Virus record (IMG/VR): IMGVR_UViG_3300025138_013595
Location: 1-44,033 of that record
DNA from: a virus
Strand: one strand, 5' to 3'
DNA length: 44,033 nucleotides
In this document: piece after piece, positions 7,261-14,659 of the stretch
Numbering within the stretch: position 1 is the first letter of the stretch
How the letters are laid out: every line of letters begins with the position of its first letter
The notes under the pieces: model-generated
Seen by the model: the letters and a program-made list of their open reading frames with translations, nothing else
The model's database searches: none
Told to the model about the DNA's origin: nothing
Program-made: the position numbers and the translations under genes

Positions 7261-9512
7261 ACAATTTCCTTTGCAATCTTATCCGTGAAGGTGTTGAGCA
7301 GCGGACGGGACATGGTACGCTTGCCGAGATCCTTGCGGAATGCGTTGATGACGCGGGTGGTGGAAGCGTTCTCGGGGAGAGCATCCATCTTTTCGCTACT
7401 GGTGTAGACGGCAATCTTCTTATCCATCAGGAAGTAGGTATCATAACCATTGTGTGACTGCTCGATGAATCCGTTCTTCTTGAAGTTTTCGATCTTTCTT
7501 TCGCGGAGTTCATAGTTTCCATCAGCGTAGTAAAGATTTCTTTCGATGGACTTCTTGCTATCGAGGAAGATACCGATGAGGTTGCCACCAGCGAGATCCT
7601 TGTACATACGGAAGAGAGCGTTGGTTCCACAAGCATCGCCAGCGTAGGCGTCGAATGACCAGTTGCGACCAGTCTCACGCTGCTGGACCATAACACGCTG
7701 ACTCTCGAAGGGATCTCCACCACATCCGTCAGTGATCCAGATGCTATTGAGAACGTCGATACCGTTCGCTCGACGGAATTCGCCAGCGATCTTCATAGCA
7801 GCGACGATGGACTCATTCAGAGGAGTACCACCGAGGTGGAGCATACCGGGATAGTCGTATGACTTAGCATAGTCACCGATGCACATGAGGAACGAACCCA
7901 TACGGTCCCAATCCGCCTTCTTCATCTTATCGGAGAAAAGTTCGATAAGCGAAAAGTTCTGAAGATTCATGGAACGCTTGTTCCGCTTGTCTTCGTCGAT
8001 GTTCCAGTGGTTACCGTTGACCGACTTGCCCCAGCAATGGTTGTCATCCTGCGAGTATCGCTCGCCCGTGGTATAGGTCGAGAATCCGTAGACGCGGAAC
8101 GGAATACCGACCTTCTTGCAGAACATCGCAGTGATGGTGGTCTGAGCAACGGTTTCCGCCATACAATCATCCATCGAACCGGACCAATCGACGTACATGA
8201 CGATTCCGTGGTTCTTGCCCTTGACTTCGATCTTGTTACGAAGAAAGATATCTTCGGTCATCTTGTACTTGTGAAGGTTGGTCATATCGAGACGACCAGT
8301 CTTCGCGGTTTGCGTTCGTGCGTTGATTGCTGCCGCCTTCTTACGCTCGAACATCTGAGCGAGATTTGCAACGGTGGACTTCGCACCACGCTGGAATTCT
8401 TCCCACTTGGCATCGTTACCAGCAAGACCCTCACCAGCAGCGATCACATCCTTATGACCGACGATGATGTTATCGAGGTTGATGTCATTCATGAGAGGAA
8501 GATCATAGTTAGCATTTTCGTTACGCCAACCGTTGTTCTTCTCAACCTTCGCTTCGCCAGCAATGTTTTCGTCCATCGCTCGCTGCGTAGTAGCGGGAGC
8601 AGGAGCGTGAACCTTAGAAAATCCCTTGCTCGGAGTGTCGGCATCGGTGTCGGTGTCGTTTTCGTCACCTTCATCACCATCGCCCGAACCGGAGCCGTTC
8701 GTCGATTCAGCGGATTCGCCGGTATCGGTGTCGTCGTCGGCACTATCGCCGGAGTCTTCACCATCGTCGCCAGTACCGGAACCGGAACCGCTTTCGCCCT
8801 CTTCACCCTCTTCGTCGGACGGCATACCACCACCCTGACCAGCAGGACCGTCTTCGTCGCTGTCCTTCGCATCGGGGACTTCGATAGGCGATTCGCCTTC
8901 ACCCTCACCGGGAGCGTCAGTGTTACCCTCTTCGGGAACCTCTTCGCTACTTTCGTTTTCCTTGCACCAGTCGTAAATATCCTTCGCAAGCGTACAAACT
9001 TCCTCGAAAGTTTCGGTGTTCTCAGCACGATTCACGAAAACCATTTCGTCGGTGTCGAATTGGATATCACCATCGAAACCCTTGAAGTGGCAATTGAGAC
9101 GGTCGATGAATTTCATGGTATTGGGATCACGATCGCCCATACCGAAAAAGTCACGGTTTCGCATCTCACTGTATCCCGCACGATAGTCGCGTCGAAGACC
9201 AGCATACTTTCGCTGGATCAACTTGTCAATTCGGATATCCTCGACCACGTTGAGATAGTCCTTCGCCACCATATTGACGGAGCCGAAAACTTCTTTAAGA
9301 AGAATTTCGAGATCGCCGCAATCAGTAAAGATCGCGTGGGCGCATTCGTGACCGATGAGCATATCCTTCAGACGATCCGAGCAATCCCAGTTCGGCATGG
9401 TAAGAACTCGACGCTTAACATCGAAGGATGCCGTAGGGGCAGTGGAATCAACAGCGACACCGATGTTTTCAGTGGCGAGCAGGCGAGCGAATCCGGGGTT
9501 GACTTGAAGCAT
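7257..9512 (-). CDS. CobT/DUF2201-like protein: metallopeptidase-like head, acidic linker, VWA domain
   Basis: 751 residues. The N-terminal domain (about 1-180) has HECAH at 55-59 (IGHECAHAIF) followed by VVEDIRIDKLI (89-99), matching the putative metallopeptidase half of DUF2201-type VWA proteins. Residues about 185-295 form a highly acidic Glu/Asp/Gly/Ser linker like that of CobT. The C-terminal VWA domain begins near 430, with an intact MIDAS motif DWSGS at 442-446. VWA proteins of this type act with MoxR/CobS AAA ATPases as metal-inserting or remodelling complexes; a matching ATPase is encoded divergently at 9887. The two genes share an inverted leader repeat. True cobalt chelatase activity would need CobN, which is not in the window. 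Confidence 0.88.
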   Translation of the reverse strand: MLQVNPGFARLLATENIGVAVDSTAPTASFDVKRRVLTMPNWDCSDRLKDMLIGHECAHAIFTDCGDLEILLKEVFGSVNMVAKDYLNVVEDIRIDKLIQRKYAGLRRDYRAGYSEMRNRDFFGMGDRDPNTMKFIDRLNCHFKGFDGDIQFDTDEMVFVNRAENTETFEEVCTLAKDIYDWCKENESSEEVPEEGNTDAPGEGEGESPIEVPDAKDSDEDGPAGQGGGMPSDEEGEEGESGSGSGTGDDGEDSGDSADDDTDTGESAESTNGSGSGDGDEGDENDTDTDADTPSKGFSKVHAPAPATTQRAMDENIAGEAKVEKNNGWRNENANYDLPLMNDINLDNIIVGHKDVIAAGEGLAGNDAKWEEFQRGAKSTVANLAQMFERKKAAAINARTQTAKTGRLDMTNLHKYKMTEDIFLRNKIEVKGKNHGIVMYVDWSGSMDDCMAETVAQTTITAMFCKKVGIPFRVYGFSTYTTGERYSQDDNHCWGKSVNGNHWNIDEDKRNKRSMNLQNFSLIELFSDKMKKADWDRMGSFLMCIGDYAKSYDYPGMLHLGGTPLNESIVAAMKIAGEFRRANGIDVLNSIWITDGCGGDPFESQRVMVQQRETGRNWSFDAYAGDACGTNALFRMYKDLAGGNLIGIFLDSKKSIERNLYYADGNYELRERKIENFKKNGFIEQSHNGYDTYFLMDKKIAVYTSSEKMDALPENASTTRVINAFRKDLGKRTMSRPLLNTFTDKIAKEIV

Positions 9513-9513
9513 G

Positions 9514-9539
9514 GTGTTAGGTTCCTGTTAGGGAGTTGG
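9514..9539 (-). repeat. Inverted leader repeat, left copy
   Basis: These 26 bases on the minus strand, immediately upstream of the VWA gene start, are identical to 9860-9885 on the plus strand upstream of the AAA ATPase. Both copies include AGGAACC, the probable ribosome site. The two divergent genes thus have near-identical 5' leaders, suggesting a shared translational or transcriptional control. Confidence 0.9.
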
Positions 9540-9568
9540 TTAGGTGGAGAGTCGTTCTCTCCACCATA

Positions 9569-9596
9569 ATAATACCACAACGGGAGTCAATTGCAA
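9569..9596 (-). promoter_or_regulatory. Putative sigma70-type promoter for the VWA operon
   Basis: On the minus strand TTGCAA (9591-9596) and TATTAT (9569-9574) are separated by 16 bp. The preceding TTGTGG just before the -10 is also found in the opposite promoter at 9801-9828, so the two look like mirror copies. Confidence 0.55.
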
Positions 9597-9755
9597 GAGG
9601 AAAAGAAGAATATTCTCAAATATTTAGTGTCAAGGAGAAAATTGATATTTAACCAAAAATTAATATGGGCGGGCTAGGGCTCCGGTTTTTTGAGAAAATC
9701 AAGCAAAAATGACGATTTTTGGCAAAAAAGACGATAATTCATCGAAAAATATCAT

Positions 9756-9775
9756 TTATCCACAATTTATACACA
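9756..9775 (+). promoter_or_regulatory. Two tandem DnaA boxes, candidate origin or DnaA-controlled switch
   Basis: TTATCCACA at 9756-9764 and TTATACACA at 9767-9775 both match the DnaA box consensus TTATNCACA exactly, in the same direction and 11 bp apart (one helical turn). They sit in the AT-rich 9513-9886 divergent intergenic region, which contains no gene. The region could be a replication origin or a DnaA-regulated promoter region. T4-type replication is not known to need DnaA, so the role is open. Confidence 0.6.
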
Positions 9776-9800
9776 ATTTTAGGAAAATCGTCTAAAGGGG

Positions 9801-9828
9801 TTGCATTGGGTCTGGTTTGTGGTATAAT
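9801..9828 (+). promoter_or_regulatory. Sigma70-type promoter for the AAA ATPase operon
   Basis: TTGCAT at 9801-9806 and a perfect TATAAT at 9823-9828 with a 16-bp spacer. The inferred start near 9835 gives a leader of about 50 nt that contains the right copy of the inverted leader repeat. Confidence 0.75.
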
Positions 9829-9859
9829 TAGGGAGTCCCACCGGGGCGAGAATCATCAC

Positions 9860-9885
9860 CCAACTCCCTAACAGGAACCTAACAC
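9860..9885 (+). repeat. Inverted leader repeat, right copy
   Basis: Exact 26-base inverted copy of 9514-9539. It ends one base before the ATG of the AAA ATPase gene and includes its ribosome site AGGA. Confidence 0.9.
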
Positions 9886-9886
9886 T

Positions 9887-11101
9887 ATGAACAAGTCAAG
9901 AACGCTCTTCCTCGACGTACTCCGCGAACATATTGAATCGGGCGATCTCGATGCCAACTGTACCAACGGCGATATTGAACCTATCGCACTGGCACAGGGT
10001 TGGACTGTCATCCCGCTCTGGTTCCGTCAAGATAGCGAAAACCCGATGAAAGTCGGTCGTGGTCGCTATGATCTCTCTTCGATCGTTAATGGACAATCGG
10101 CTCCGGTCGAGCGACAAACTCGTGTCGCTCCCGCTGCTCCCGCTCCTGTTAGCGATTCCGCTCCACAGGCGTCTGCTATCTTGAAGCAGTCGCTTGTGTC
10201 GAGCGAATCGGTCATTCCTGCGAAGGATTCGGACTTCGTGGCATGGGGTCACTTCGACGATGTTACTACCATCATCAAGTCGGGTGCATTCTATCCCACG
10301 TTCGTGACTGGTCTTTCCGGTAACGGAAAAACCACGATGATCATGCAGGCATGTGCGAAGGTGAATCGTGAATGCTACCGTGTGAACGTCACTTCGCAAA
10401 CTGACGAGGATGACCTGCTCGGTGGGTTTCGACTTGTGAACGGTGAGACTGTCTGGTATGACGGTCCCGTTATCCAAGCGATGAAGAACGGTGCTGTTCT
10501 TCTCCTCGACGAAATCGACCTCGGTGCTTCGCCGCTCATGTGCCTCCAACCCGTATTGGAAGGCAAGGGGATTTTCCTTAAGAAAATCAATCAATTCGTC
10601 GAACCTGCTCCGGGGTTCCAAGTCTTCGCAACTGCGAACACTAAGGGCAAGGGCGACGATACGGGTGCATTCGCCCATACGGGTATCTTGAATGAAGCAT
10701 TCCTCGACCGATTCCCCGTCACGTTAGAACAGGCGTATGCTTCCAACGGTGTCGAGAAGCGAATTCTCCTCCGAAAAATGAAGACGCTCGGAGTCGAGGA
10801 TAAGGATTTCGCGGGCAACCTCGTGAAGTGGGCGGATGCTATCCGAAAGACTTTCATGGAAGGCGGAATTTCCGAGATTATTACAACTCGCCGACTTCTC
10901 TCCATCACGCAGGCGTTTTCTATCTTCAACGATAAGGCGAAATCCATCAGCATGGCAATTTCCCGATTCGACGAAGAAACGAAGCACGACTTTCTCAAAT
11001 TGTACGAAAAGATCGATGCTGAAGTCGTTCTTTCAGAAGAAACCCCCGAATCGGCTCCGGTCGAAATCGATCCCTCCAATCCCAACAATTGCCCCTATTG
11101 A
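9887..11101 (+). CDS. MoxR/CobS-like AAA+ ATPase
   Basis: 404 residues. Walker A GLSGNGKT at 143-149 region, Walker B AVLLLDEID at about 203-211, sensor-1 Asn in ATANT (248-252) and FLDRF (272-276) in the arginine-finger region identify a MoxR-class AAA+ ATPase. The N-terminal about 70 residues form a separate small domain (GWTVIPLWFR), followed by a Pro/Ala linker. CobS-type ATPases of this layout are known in marine T4-like phages. It is transcribed divergently from the CobT-like VWA gene with an almost identical leader, so the two are very likely partners. Likely role: ATP-driven remodelling or metal insertion into an unknown target. Confidence 0.9.
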   Translation: MNKSRTLFLDVLREHIESGDLDANCTNGDIEPIALAQGWTVIPLWFRQDSENPMKVGRGRYDLSSIVNGQSAPVERQTRVAPAAPAPVSDSAPQASAILKQSLVSSESVIPAKDSDFVAWGHFDDVTTIIKSGAFYPTFVTGLSGNGKTTMIMQACAKVNRECYRVNVTSQTDEDDLLGGFRLVNGETVWYDGPVIQAMKNGAVLLLDEIDLGASPLMCLQPVLEGKGIFLKKINQFVEPAPGFQVFATANTKGKGDDTGAFAHTGILNEAFLDRFPVTLEQAYASNGVEKRILLRKMKTLGVEDKDFAGNLVKWADAIRKTFMEGGISEIITTRRLLSITQAFSIFNDKAKSISMAISRFDEETKHDFLKLYEKIDAEVVLSEETPESAPVEIDPSNPNNCPY

Positions 11102-11118
11102 TAAGGAATTTTTCACAA

Positions 11119-11331
11119 ATGGCACAACCATTTAGCACTATCGAAGACCTCCCCGATTTCGACATTGAATTCCCTGTGGGGTGGGAACCTGAGACCGATG
11201 GCGAAGAGGACATTCCTCAGACCTTCGATCCTGATAACCTCCCTGTAGAGGAAGACGAATCAGACGGACGATGGTCCGAACAGGATAACTTCCCGTATCA
11301 CGAACTTGACGATGTAACTTGGTTACACTGA
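11119..11331 (+). CDS. Small acidic protein
   Basis: 70 residues, very acidic, with DLPDFDIEFPVGWEPETDGE and later YHELDDVTWLH. The ATG at 11119 is chosen over an upstream TTG because AAGGA lies 11 bases before it and it follows the stop of the ATPase gene by 17 nt. No recognisable domain. Because it is in the same operon as the AAA ATPase it may be an accessory or adaptor, but that is only positional. Confidence 0.65.
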   Translation: MAQPFSTIEDLPDFDIEFPVGWEPETDGEEDIPQTFDPDNLPVEEDESDGRWSEQDNFPYHELDDVTWLH

Positions 11332-11384
11332 ACAACAAACTTTTCATCACTTTTTTTACAGACGCATTACATAAGGAAACAATA

Positions 11385-11648
11385 ATGCCTCGACCAATGA
11401 TTAACGTAACTCTCGACTTCGCCTCCATTGAGGGACGTATCGCCAATGGCGAACGTGTCACTGTCCGCCACATTGCTGAGGAACTTAGCGTTTCTCCGCA
11501 GATCGTGAGACGTGCCCTCAACGAACATTACACGAATCGTGTGATGTTTACCCGTGGACGCACGGGCGGAATCGCCATCAAGGCGGACGCGACTACTCCG
11601 GAACCCACCGGTACGGAGACCGCGACCACTGAGATGGCAACAGCGTGA
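11385..11648 (+). CDS. Small helix-turn-helix DNA-binding protein
   Basis: 87 residues. The segment VTVRHIAEELSVSPQIVRRA (about residues 25-44) has the spacing of a helix-turn-helix with ISVSP-like turn, followed by a basic wing (RVMFTRGRTGG). The tail is Thr/Glu-rich. ATG at 11385 with AAGGAA seven bases upstream. It is last in the ATPase operon; the following 288 bases are AT-rich without a gene. Probable transcriptional regulator, target unknown. Confidence 0.7.
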   Translation: MPRPMINVTLDFASIEGRIANGERVTVRHIAEELSVSPQIVRRALNEHYTNRVMFTRGRTGGIAIKADATTPEPTGTETATTEMATA

Positions 11649-11901
11649 GTCACTCCGGAATCCCGGTGGCGTGTAAAAACGTCATCGGGGTAAACCGGTT
11701 TTTGCAAAACGCCTTTTAACAGTATTTTGGCAATTAAAAGGTAAGGTTCCATATGAGGTTTAGCGGTGCATATAGTTTTTCACGAAAAGGGTTTTTTACA
11801 AAATAGGTAAAACTTTTTCAAAAACCTCGATTCCAATTTTTTTTAAAACTATTTTTCCCCCAAATACCTTTTTCTATTTTACTCATTTCCGACCCTTCCC
11901 G

Positions 11902-11930
11902 TTGACAACCCCCCAATTCTAAGGTACAAT
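11902..11930 (+). promoter_or_regulatory. Sigma70-type promoter giving a leaderless transcript
   Basis: TTGACA (11902-11907) and TACAAT (11925-11930) with a 17-bp spacer. Only six bases separate the -10 from the next ATG at 11937, so transcription should begin at or next to the start codon. The rest of the 11649-11936 gap is AT-rich, with no gene or convincing terminator seen. Confidence 0.65.
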
Positions 11931-11936
11931 AGACGC

Positions 11937-12317
11937 ATGACTGATACAGCAACCACCAACGTACTCACCTCCGATTACCTCTGTGATAAGGTTCGGGATG
12001 CCGATCGACCCACCACCCAACAATCGTGGGTCTGGCGATCCCTGCTCTACTGCTTCCGCGAGATGCAGCGAGATATCAAGCGATATCGCAAGGATCTCGG
12101 TCAAGTGGCGAACCGCAACTCTCCCGCGTACTGGATCGACTGGATGTCCGATGGGAGACTCGACAAGAACTCTGCTCCATCCGACATTCACAACATCATT
12201 CTGGAAGATGCGAAGGATCCCCCGCGTAACCTCAATGGTCGTCACCTCGATAACGCAGTGACCTTTCTCACCTCCGAAGGCGTTGCCGAAAACGTCATCA
12301 AATTCGTCCAACGCTGA
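11937..12317 (+). CDS. Hypothetical protein, probably translated from a leaderless mRNA
   Basis: 126 residues, unrecognised. Mostly helical and charged, with WVWRSLLYCFREMQRDIKRY (about 31-50), SPAYWIDWMSDG and a C-terminal segment GVAENVIKFVQR. No ribosome site fits before the ATG, and the promoter at 11902-11930 puts the transcription start at about the A of the ATG. It is followed after 18 nt by a lysozyme-like gene, so both may be expressed early from the same promoter. Function unknown. Confidence 0.7.
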   Translation: MTDTATTNVLTSDYLCDKVRDADRPTTQQSWVWRSLLYCFREMQRDIKRYRKDLGQVANRNSPAYWIDWMSDGRLDKNSAPSDIHNIILEDAKDPPRNLNGRHLDNAVTFLTSEGVAENVIKFVQR

Positions 12318-12335
12318 TCAAAGGATTGACCACAC

Positions 12336-12779
12336 ATGACTTTTAAAACTGCAATGGCAATTTATCTTTTCGGTGCTGCAAGTATTACAACTTCTGCACA
12401 TGCTATAACCGAGAAAGAACTCACTGATGTCCTTACTGCAATTCGTACTGTTGAGTCTAGCAATAATCCTAGTGCTATCGGTGATTCTGGTAATGCTATT
12501 GGTGTTTATCAAATTTGGAAAGTTTATCATCAAGATGCTATTCAGTATAGCGGTATTGGTGGCAAGTATCGTGATTGCCTTGATCCTGTTTACGCAGATA
12601 AAATCGTTCGAGCATACATGGGACGTTATGCCACTGAGAAGCGACTGGGAAGACCGGTAACTCAACGCGATATTGCAGTGATGCACAATGGTGGTCCTCG
12701 TGCAGTATGGGCGAAGGGCAAGAAGAAGCAGAATGTTGACAAGTATTGGGCAAAGGTTCAGAAGGAACTTAGCAAATGA
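12336..12779 (+). CDS. Secreted lytic transglycosylase/lysozyme-like enzyme
   Basis: 147 residues. Residues 1-23 form a signal peptide (basic start, hydrophobic core MAIYLFGAASITT, AHA cleavage site). The mature part has AIRTVESSNNPSAIGDSG (35-52) then GVYQIW, the SLT-type lysozyme signature with Glu40 as the catalytic acid. MHNGG at about 116 fits the later substrate motif (x-HNGG). It should act on peptidoglycan after export, as a host-Sec-dependent endolysin or wall-remodelling enzyme. The next gene overlaps it by 4 nt (ATGA). A 57-residue two-helix membrane protein at 13589 could be its holin. Confidence 0.85.
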   Translation: MTFKTAMAIYLFGAASITTSAHAITEKELTDVLTAIRTVESSNNPSAIGDSGNAIGVYQIWKVYHQDAIQYSGIGGKYRDCLDPVYADKIVRAYMGRYATEKRLGRPVTQRDIAVMHNGGPRAVWAKGKKKQNVDKYWAKVQKELSK

Positions 12780-13264
12780 ACGAGGATTCTATTAACAATT
12801 GGTATCAAAGTGAAACTGCACCGTTTCTACCGAACGACATTCAACGTCCACCGCGTAATGCTCCGAGCGATAGCAAGGGTGTAGTCATGGTACTGGCATG
12901 TGAGTATTACTTGGACGCACATCGAAACGAGATCATCTGTCACCAAGTGTGGAAGAGTCCCGACGAGTGTAAGGTTATGATCCTGACGAATCAGGGTGTT
13001 GGTTGGATTGTTAGTGGTGGGAGCGATGAGTACACTACTTTCACCGAATCCGAGGCAAGACGCTGCTGGAATCACTCAGTGGACAACGGGGCAACCCGTG
13101 TGTACAAGAGAGCGAACGCAAGCAAGTCCAGCAAGTATGGGATGACCGGGGGTTTTGAGCAATGGAAAAGTTCTTCAAGTTATTACAAGTACGATGAGGA
13201 TCCCAAGTCCTACAAGGAACTTGCTATTGAAGACGCGATCTGGGAGTGTATTAAGAATGTCTGA
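12776..13264 (+). CDS. Hypothetical protein
   Basis: 162 residues, unrecognised. ATGA overlap with the lysozyme-like gene. Segments GVVMVLACEYYLD and GVGWIVSGGSDEY suggest beta-rich structure; the C-terminus (YYKYDEDPKSYKELAIEDAI) is charged and helical. Four cysteines are scattered without a clear zinc pattern. No signal peptide or membrane segment. Function unknown. Confidence 0.7.
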   Translation: MNEDSINNWYQSETAPFLPNDIQRPPRNAPSDSKGVVMVLACEYYLDAHRNEIICHQVWKSPDECKVMILTNQGVGWIVSGGSDEYTTFTESEARRCWNHSVDNGATRVYKRANASKSSKYGMTGGFEQWKSSSSYYKYDEDPKSYKELAIEDAIWECIKNV

Positions 13265-13592
13265 TGTTAAATTTGTTAAAACTTTGAAGCAGGAAATCAC
13301 TGCGAACACCCGGATCTGGCAGACTCTCTGGCAGCACGTTCCGACTGACGAGTATGTCGTTGTTTCATCTTCCGTGGTTAGTTCGGATGTCACTCGGTCA
13401 CTGGGTGTTCCGGATGAGATGGTAAATGAAACTATGGCATTCGCATCCAATGAGCATGGTTCGTGGGATCCCGAGGATCTTGCCGTGGACTACCCTGCAA
13501 AGTGGACGAAGAAGGATCACGAAAATCTTGCAAATGTTGCTCAAAAAAATCGCGGCGAAAAAAACGCTGAAAACACTGAGGACGAACTGTGA
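13257..13592 (+). CDS. Hypothetical protein
   Basis: 111 residues beginning at the ATG at 13257, which overlaps the end of the previous gene by 8 nt. Contains TRIWQTLWQHVPTDEYVVV and a predicted helix around residues 50-70, then a charged tail (NLANVAQKNRGEKNAENTED). No family recognised. It ends in a GTGA overlap with the next small membrane gene. Confidence 0.68.
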   Translation: MSDVKFVKTLKQEITANTRIWQTLWQHVPTDEYVVVSSSVVSSDVTRSLGVPDEMVNETMAFASNEHGSWDPEDLAVDYPAKWTKKDHENLANVAQKNRGEKNAENTEDEL

Positions 13593-13762
13593 TTGATCTA
13601 CTTGTAAAATTCTGTCCGTTGATTGCAGGTATTCTATATGCTATTGTTGGCATCGGATACTTCATCAAGAAGGACTACGCATGGTCACTGGTATGGATCT
13701 CATACGCACTGGCAAATCTTGGACTCGTTCTCGCCGCATCGGCAGCAAAGGAAACTGTATAA
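13589..13762 (+). CDS. 57-residue two-helix membrane protein, holin candidate
   Basis: GTG start at 13589 overlapping the previous stop (GTGA) and a TAATG overlap with the next gene, so the frame is bracketed by coupled neighbours. The protein has two hydrophobic helices, LIAGILYAIVGIGYFI (about 11-26) and WSLVWISYALANLGLVLAAS (about 32-51), separated by a short charged turn KKDY. Size and topology resemble class II holins, and a secreted lysozyme-like enzyme lies 0.8 kb upstream in the same operon. Function is inferred only from topology and context. Confidence 0.7.
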   Translation: MIDLLVKFCPLIAGILYAIVGIGYFIKKDYAWSLVWISYALANLGLVLAASAAKETV

Positions 13763-14148
13763 TGGCAAATTGGGATATTTCACACGGAACTCTCCATCAA
13801 GGAAATAAGAAAATTGATAGAGAAATTGTATCTTCTGTCGTTCACTGGTTCCTTGGTCGATATGCCATGAACAGGAAGTCACAAGAGTGTCGTATTGTTC
13901 ATGTTAATCTCAAGACATATAAGACGATGAAGTGTTGGGGTGAATGCTCCGAAGGTGAAAATGGCATTGATTACAATATCGACATTGCCACCGACCAGTC
14001 GCTCCGTGACTTCATCGCTACGCTCATGCATGAGATGGTACACGTTCTCCAGTGGGAGCGTGGATCATGGAAGGGAGAAGGTGAGCGTGAGGCAACCGAA
14101 CTCCAGTACGAACTCGCAGACGACTTTTGGAGATGTGGCAATGTCTGA
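13762..14148 (+). CDS. SprT-like zincin metallopeptidase
   Basis: 128 residues. HEMVH at 90-94 (FIATLMHEMVHVLQWERG) is followed 15 residues later by EGEREATEL (107-115), giving HEXXH plus a downstream Glu as third ligand. The overall size and layout resemble SprT/WLM-like minimal zincins. TAATG overlap with the upstream membrane gene. It is the third HEXXH protein in the window (see 6823-7260 and 7257-9512). No export signal; substrate unknown. Confidence 0.8.
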   Translation: MANWDISHGTLHQGNKKIDREIVSSVVHWFLGRYAMNRKSQECRIVHVNLKTYKTMKCWGECSEGENGIDYNIDIATDQSLRDFIATLMHEMVHVLQWERGSWKGEGEREATELQYELADDFWRCGNV

Positions 14149-14272
14149 TACAATCATCTTCTATCCCGGATACCGCTGGGAACCTACTCCCAAGAATTGG
14201 GAAGAACTAACCGAAGAGGAATGCTTGGAGATCCTCGGTCTCTCAGACGAAAGAAACACACACAATGGGTGA
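14141..14272 (+). CDS. Small hypothetical protein (43 aa)
   Basis: ATG at 14141 overlaps the previous stop by 8 nt. 43 residues, with YRWEPTPKNWEELTEEECLE, acidic and Trp-rich. It belongs to a chain of very short genes whose starts lie inside the previous gene's end. No recognised family. Confidence 0.6.
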   Translation: MSDTIIFYPGYRWEPTPKNWEELTEEECLEILGLSDERNTHNG

Positions 14273-14363
14273 TGTGACCGAAGTCTGGATGATGACGTTT
14301 CAACTTTTGTCTTTTTGGTGGTTACTCTGTATGAAATGTGTTGATTGGAATGAACATGTCTGA
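14265..14363 (+). CDS. Very small hypothetical protein (32 aa)
   Basis: ATG at 14265 lies 8 nt inside the previous gene; 32 residues, partly hydrophobic (MMTFQLLSFWWLLCM). Overlap at both ends with neighbours supports its being translated. May be a short membrane peptide. Confidence 0.45.
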   Translation: MGDVTEVWMMTFQLLSFWWLLCMKCVDWNEHV

Positions 14364-14451
14364 ATTCTTTTTGTATCTTTCTCTGTATTGCTTTATACTT
14401 TTTATTATCCTTGGTTTTTTGAAGATTGGAACGGAACACGACAATGAATGA
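14356..14451 (+). CDS. Very small membrane peptide (31 aa)
   Basis: 31 residues beginning MSEFFLYLSLYCFILFIILG, one predicted membrane helix (about 4-22). It overlaps the previous and next genes by 8 nt each. Small single-helix proteins like this are frequent in phage lysis and host-takeover regions; function unknown. Confidence 0.5.
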   Translation: MSEFFLYLSLYCFILFIILGFLKIGTEHDNE

Positions 14452-14638
14452 TCTCAAACCCGAAGTTGAAATTTCTGATCGTGAGGGCAATGCATTTGGT
14501 ATTCTTGCAAGGTGTCAACATGCCGCGAAGCGAGCAGCATGGGATGAAAGATATCTTGAAGAATTCCTTGACGAAGCGACTGATGGCGACTATAATCATC
14601 TACTTAGGACCGTCATGCAGTATTTCACTGTTGTATAA
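14444..14638 (+). CDS. Small conserved-type phage protein
   Basis: 64 residues: EISDREGNAFGILARCQHAA and later EEFLDEATDGDYNHLLRTVMQYF. This layout (G-N-A-F, helical body, GDYxHLLxTVMxYF) recurs in small phage proteins of unknown function. Start at ATG 14444, inside the previous gene. Confidence 0.65.
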   Translation: MNDLKPEVEISDREGNAFGILARCQHAAKRAAWDERYLEEFLDEATDGDYNHLLRTVMQYFTVV

Positions 14639-14641
14639 ATA
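14634..14641 (+). promoter_or_regulatory. T4-type late promoter (TATAAATA)
   Basis: Perfect TATAAATA with an inferred start at about 14647, downstream of the ATG at 14642. This supports the ATG at 14660, which has AAAGGA nearby, as the true start of the next gene. Confidence 0.55.
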
Positions 14642-14659
14642 ATGAAAAGGACTCACACA

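Noticed and set aside
8007-9569. Plus-strand 520-codon open frame
   Set aside because: It lies opposite the CobT-like gene, whose domains are recognised; the plus frame has no ribosome site and repetitive composition mirrored from the acidic linker.
9896-10678. Minus-strand 260-codon open frame
   Set aside because: Shadow of the AAA ATPase gene with Walker motifs on the other strand.
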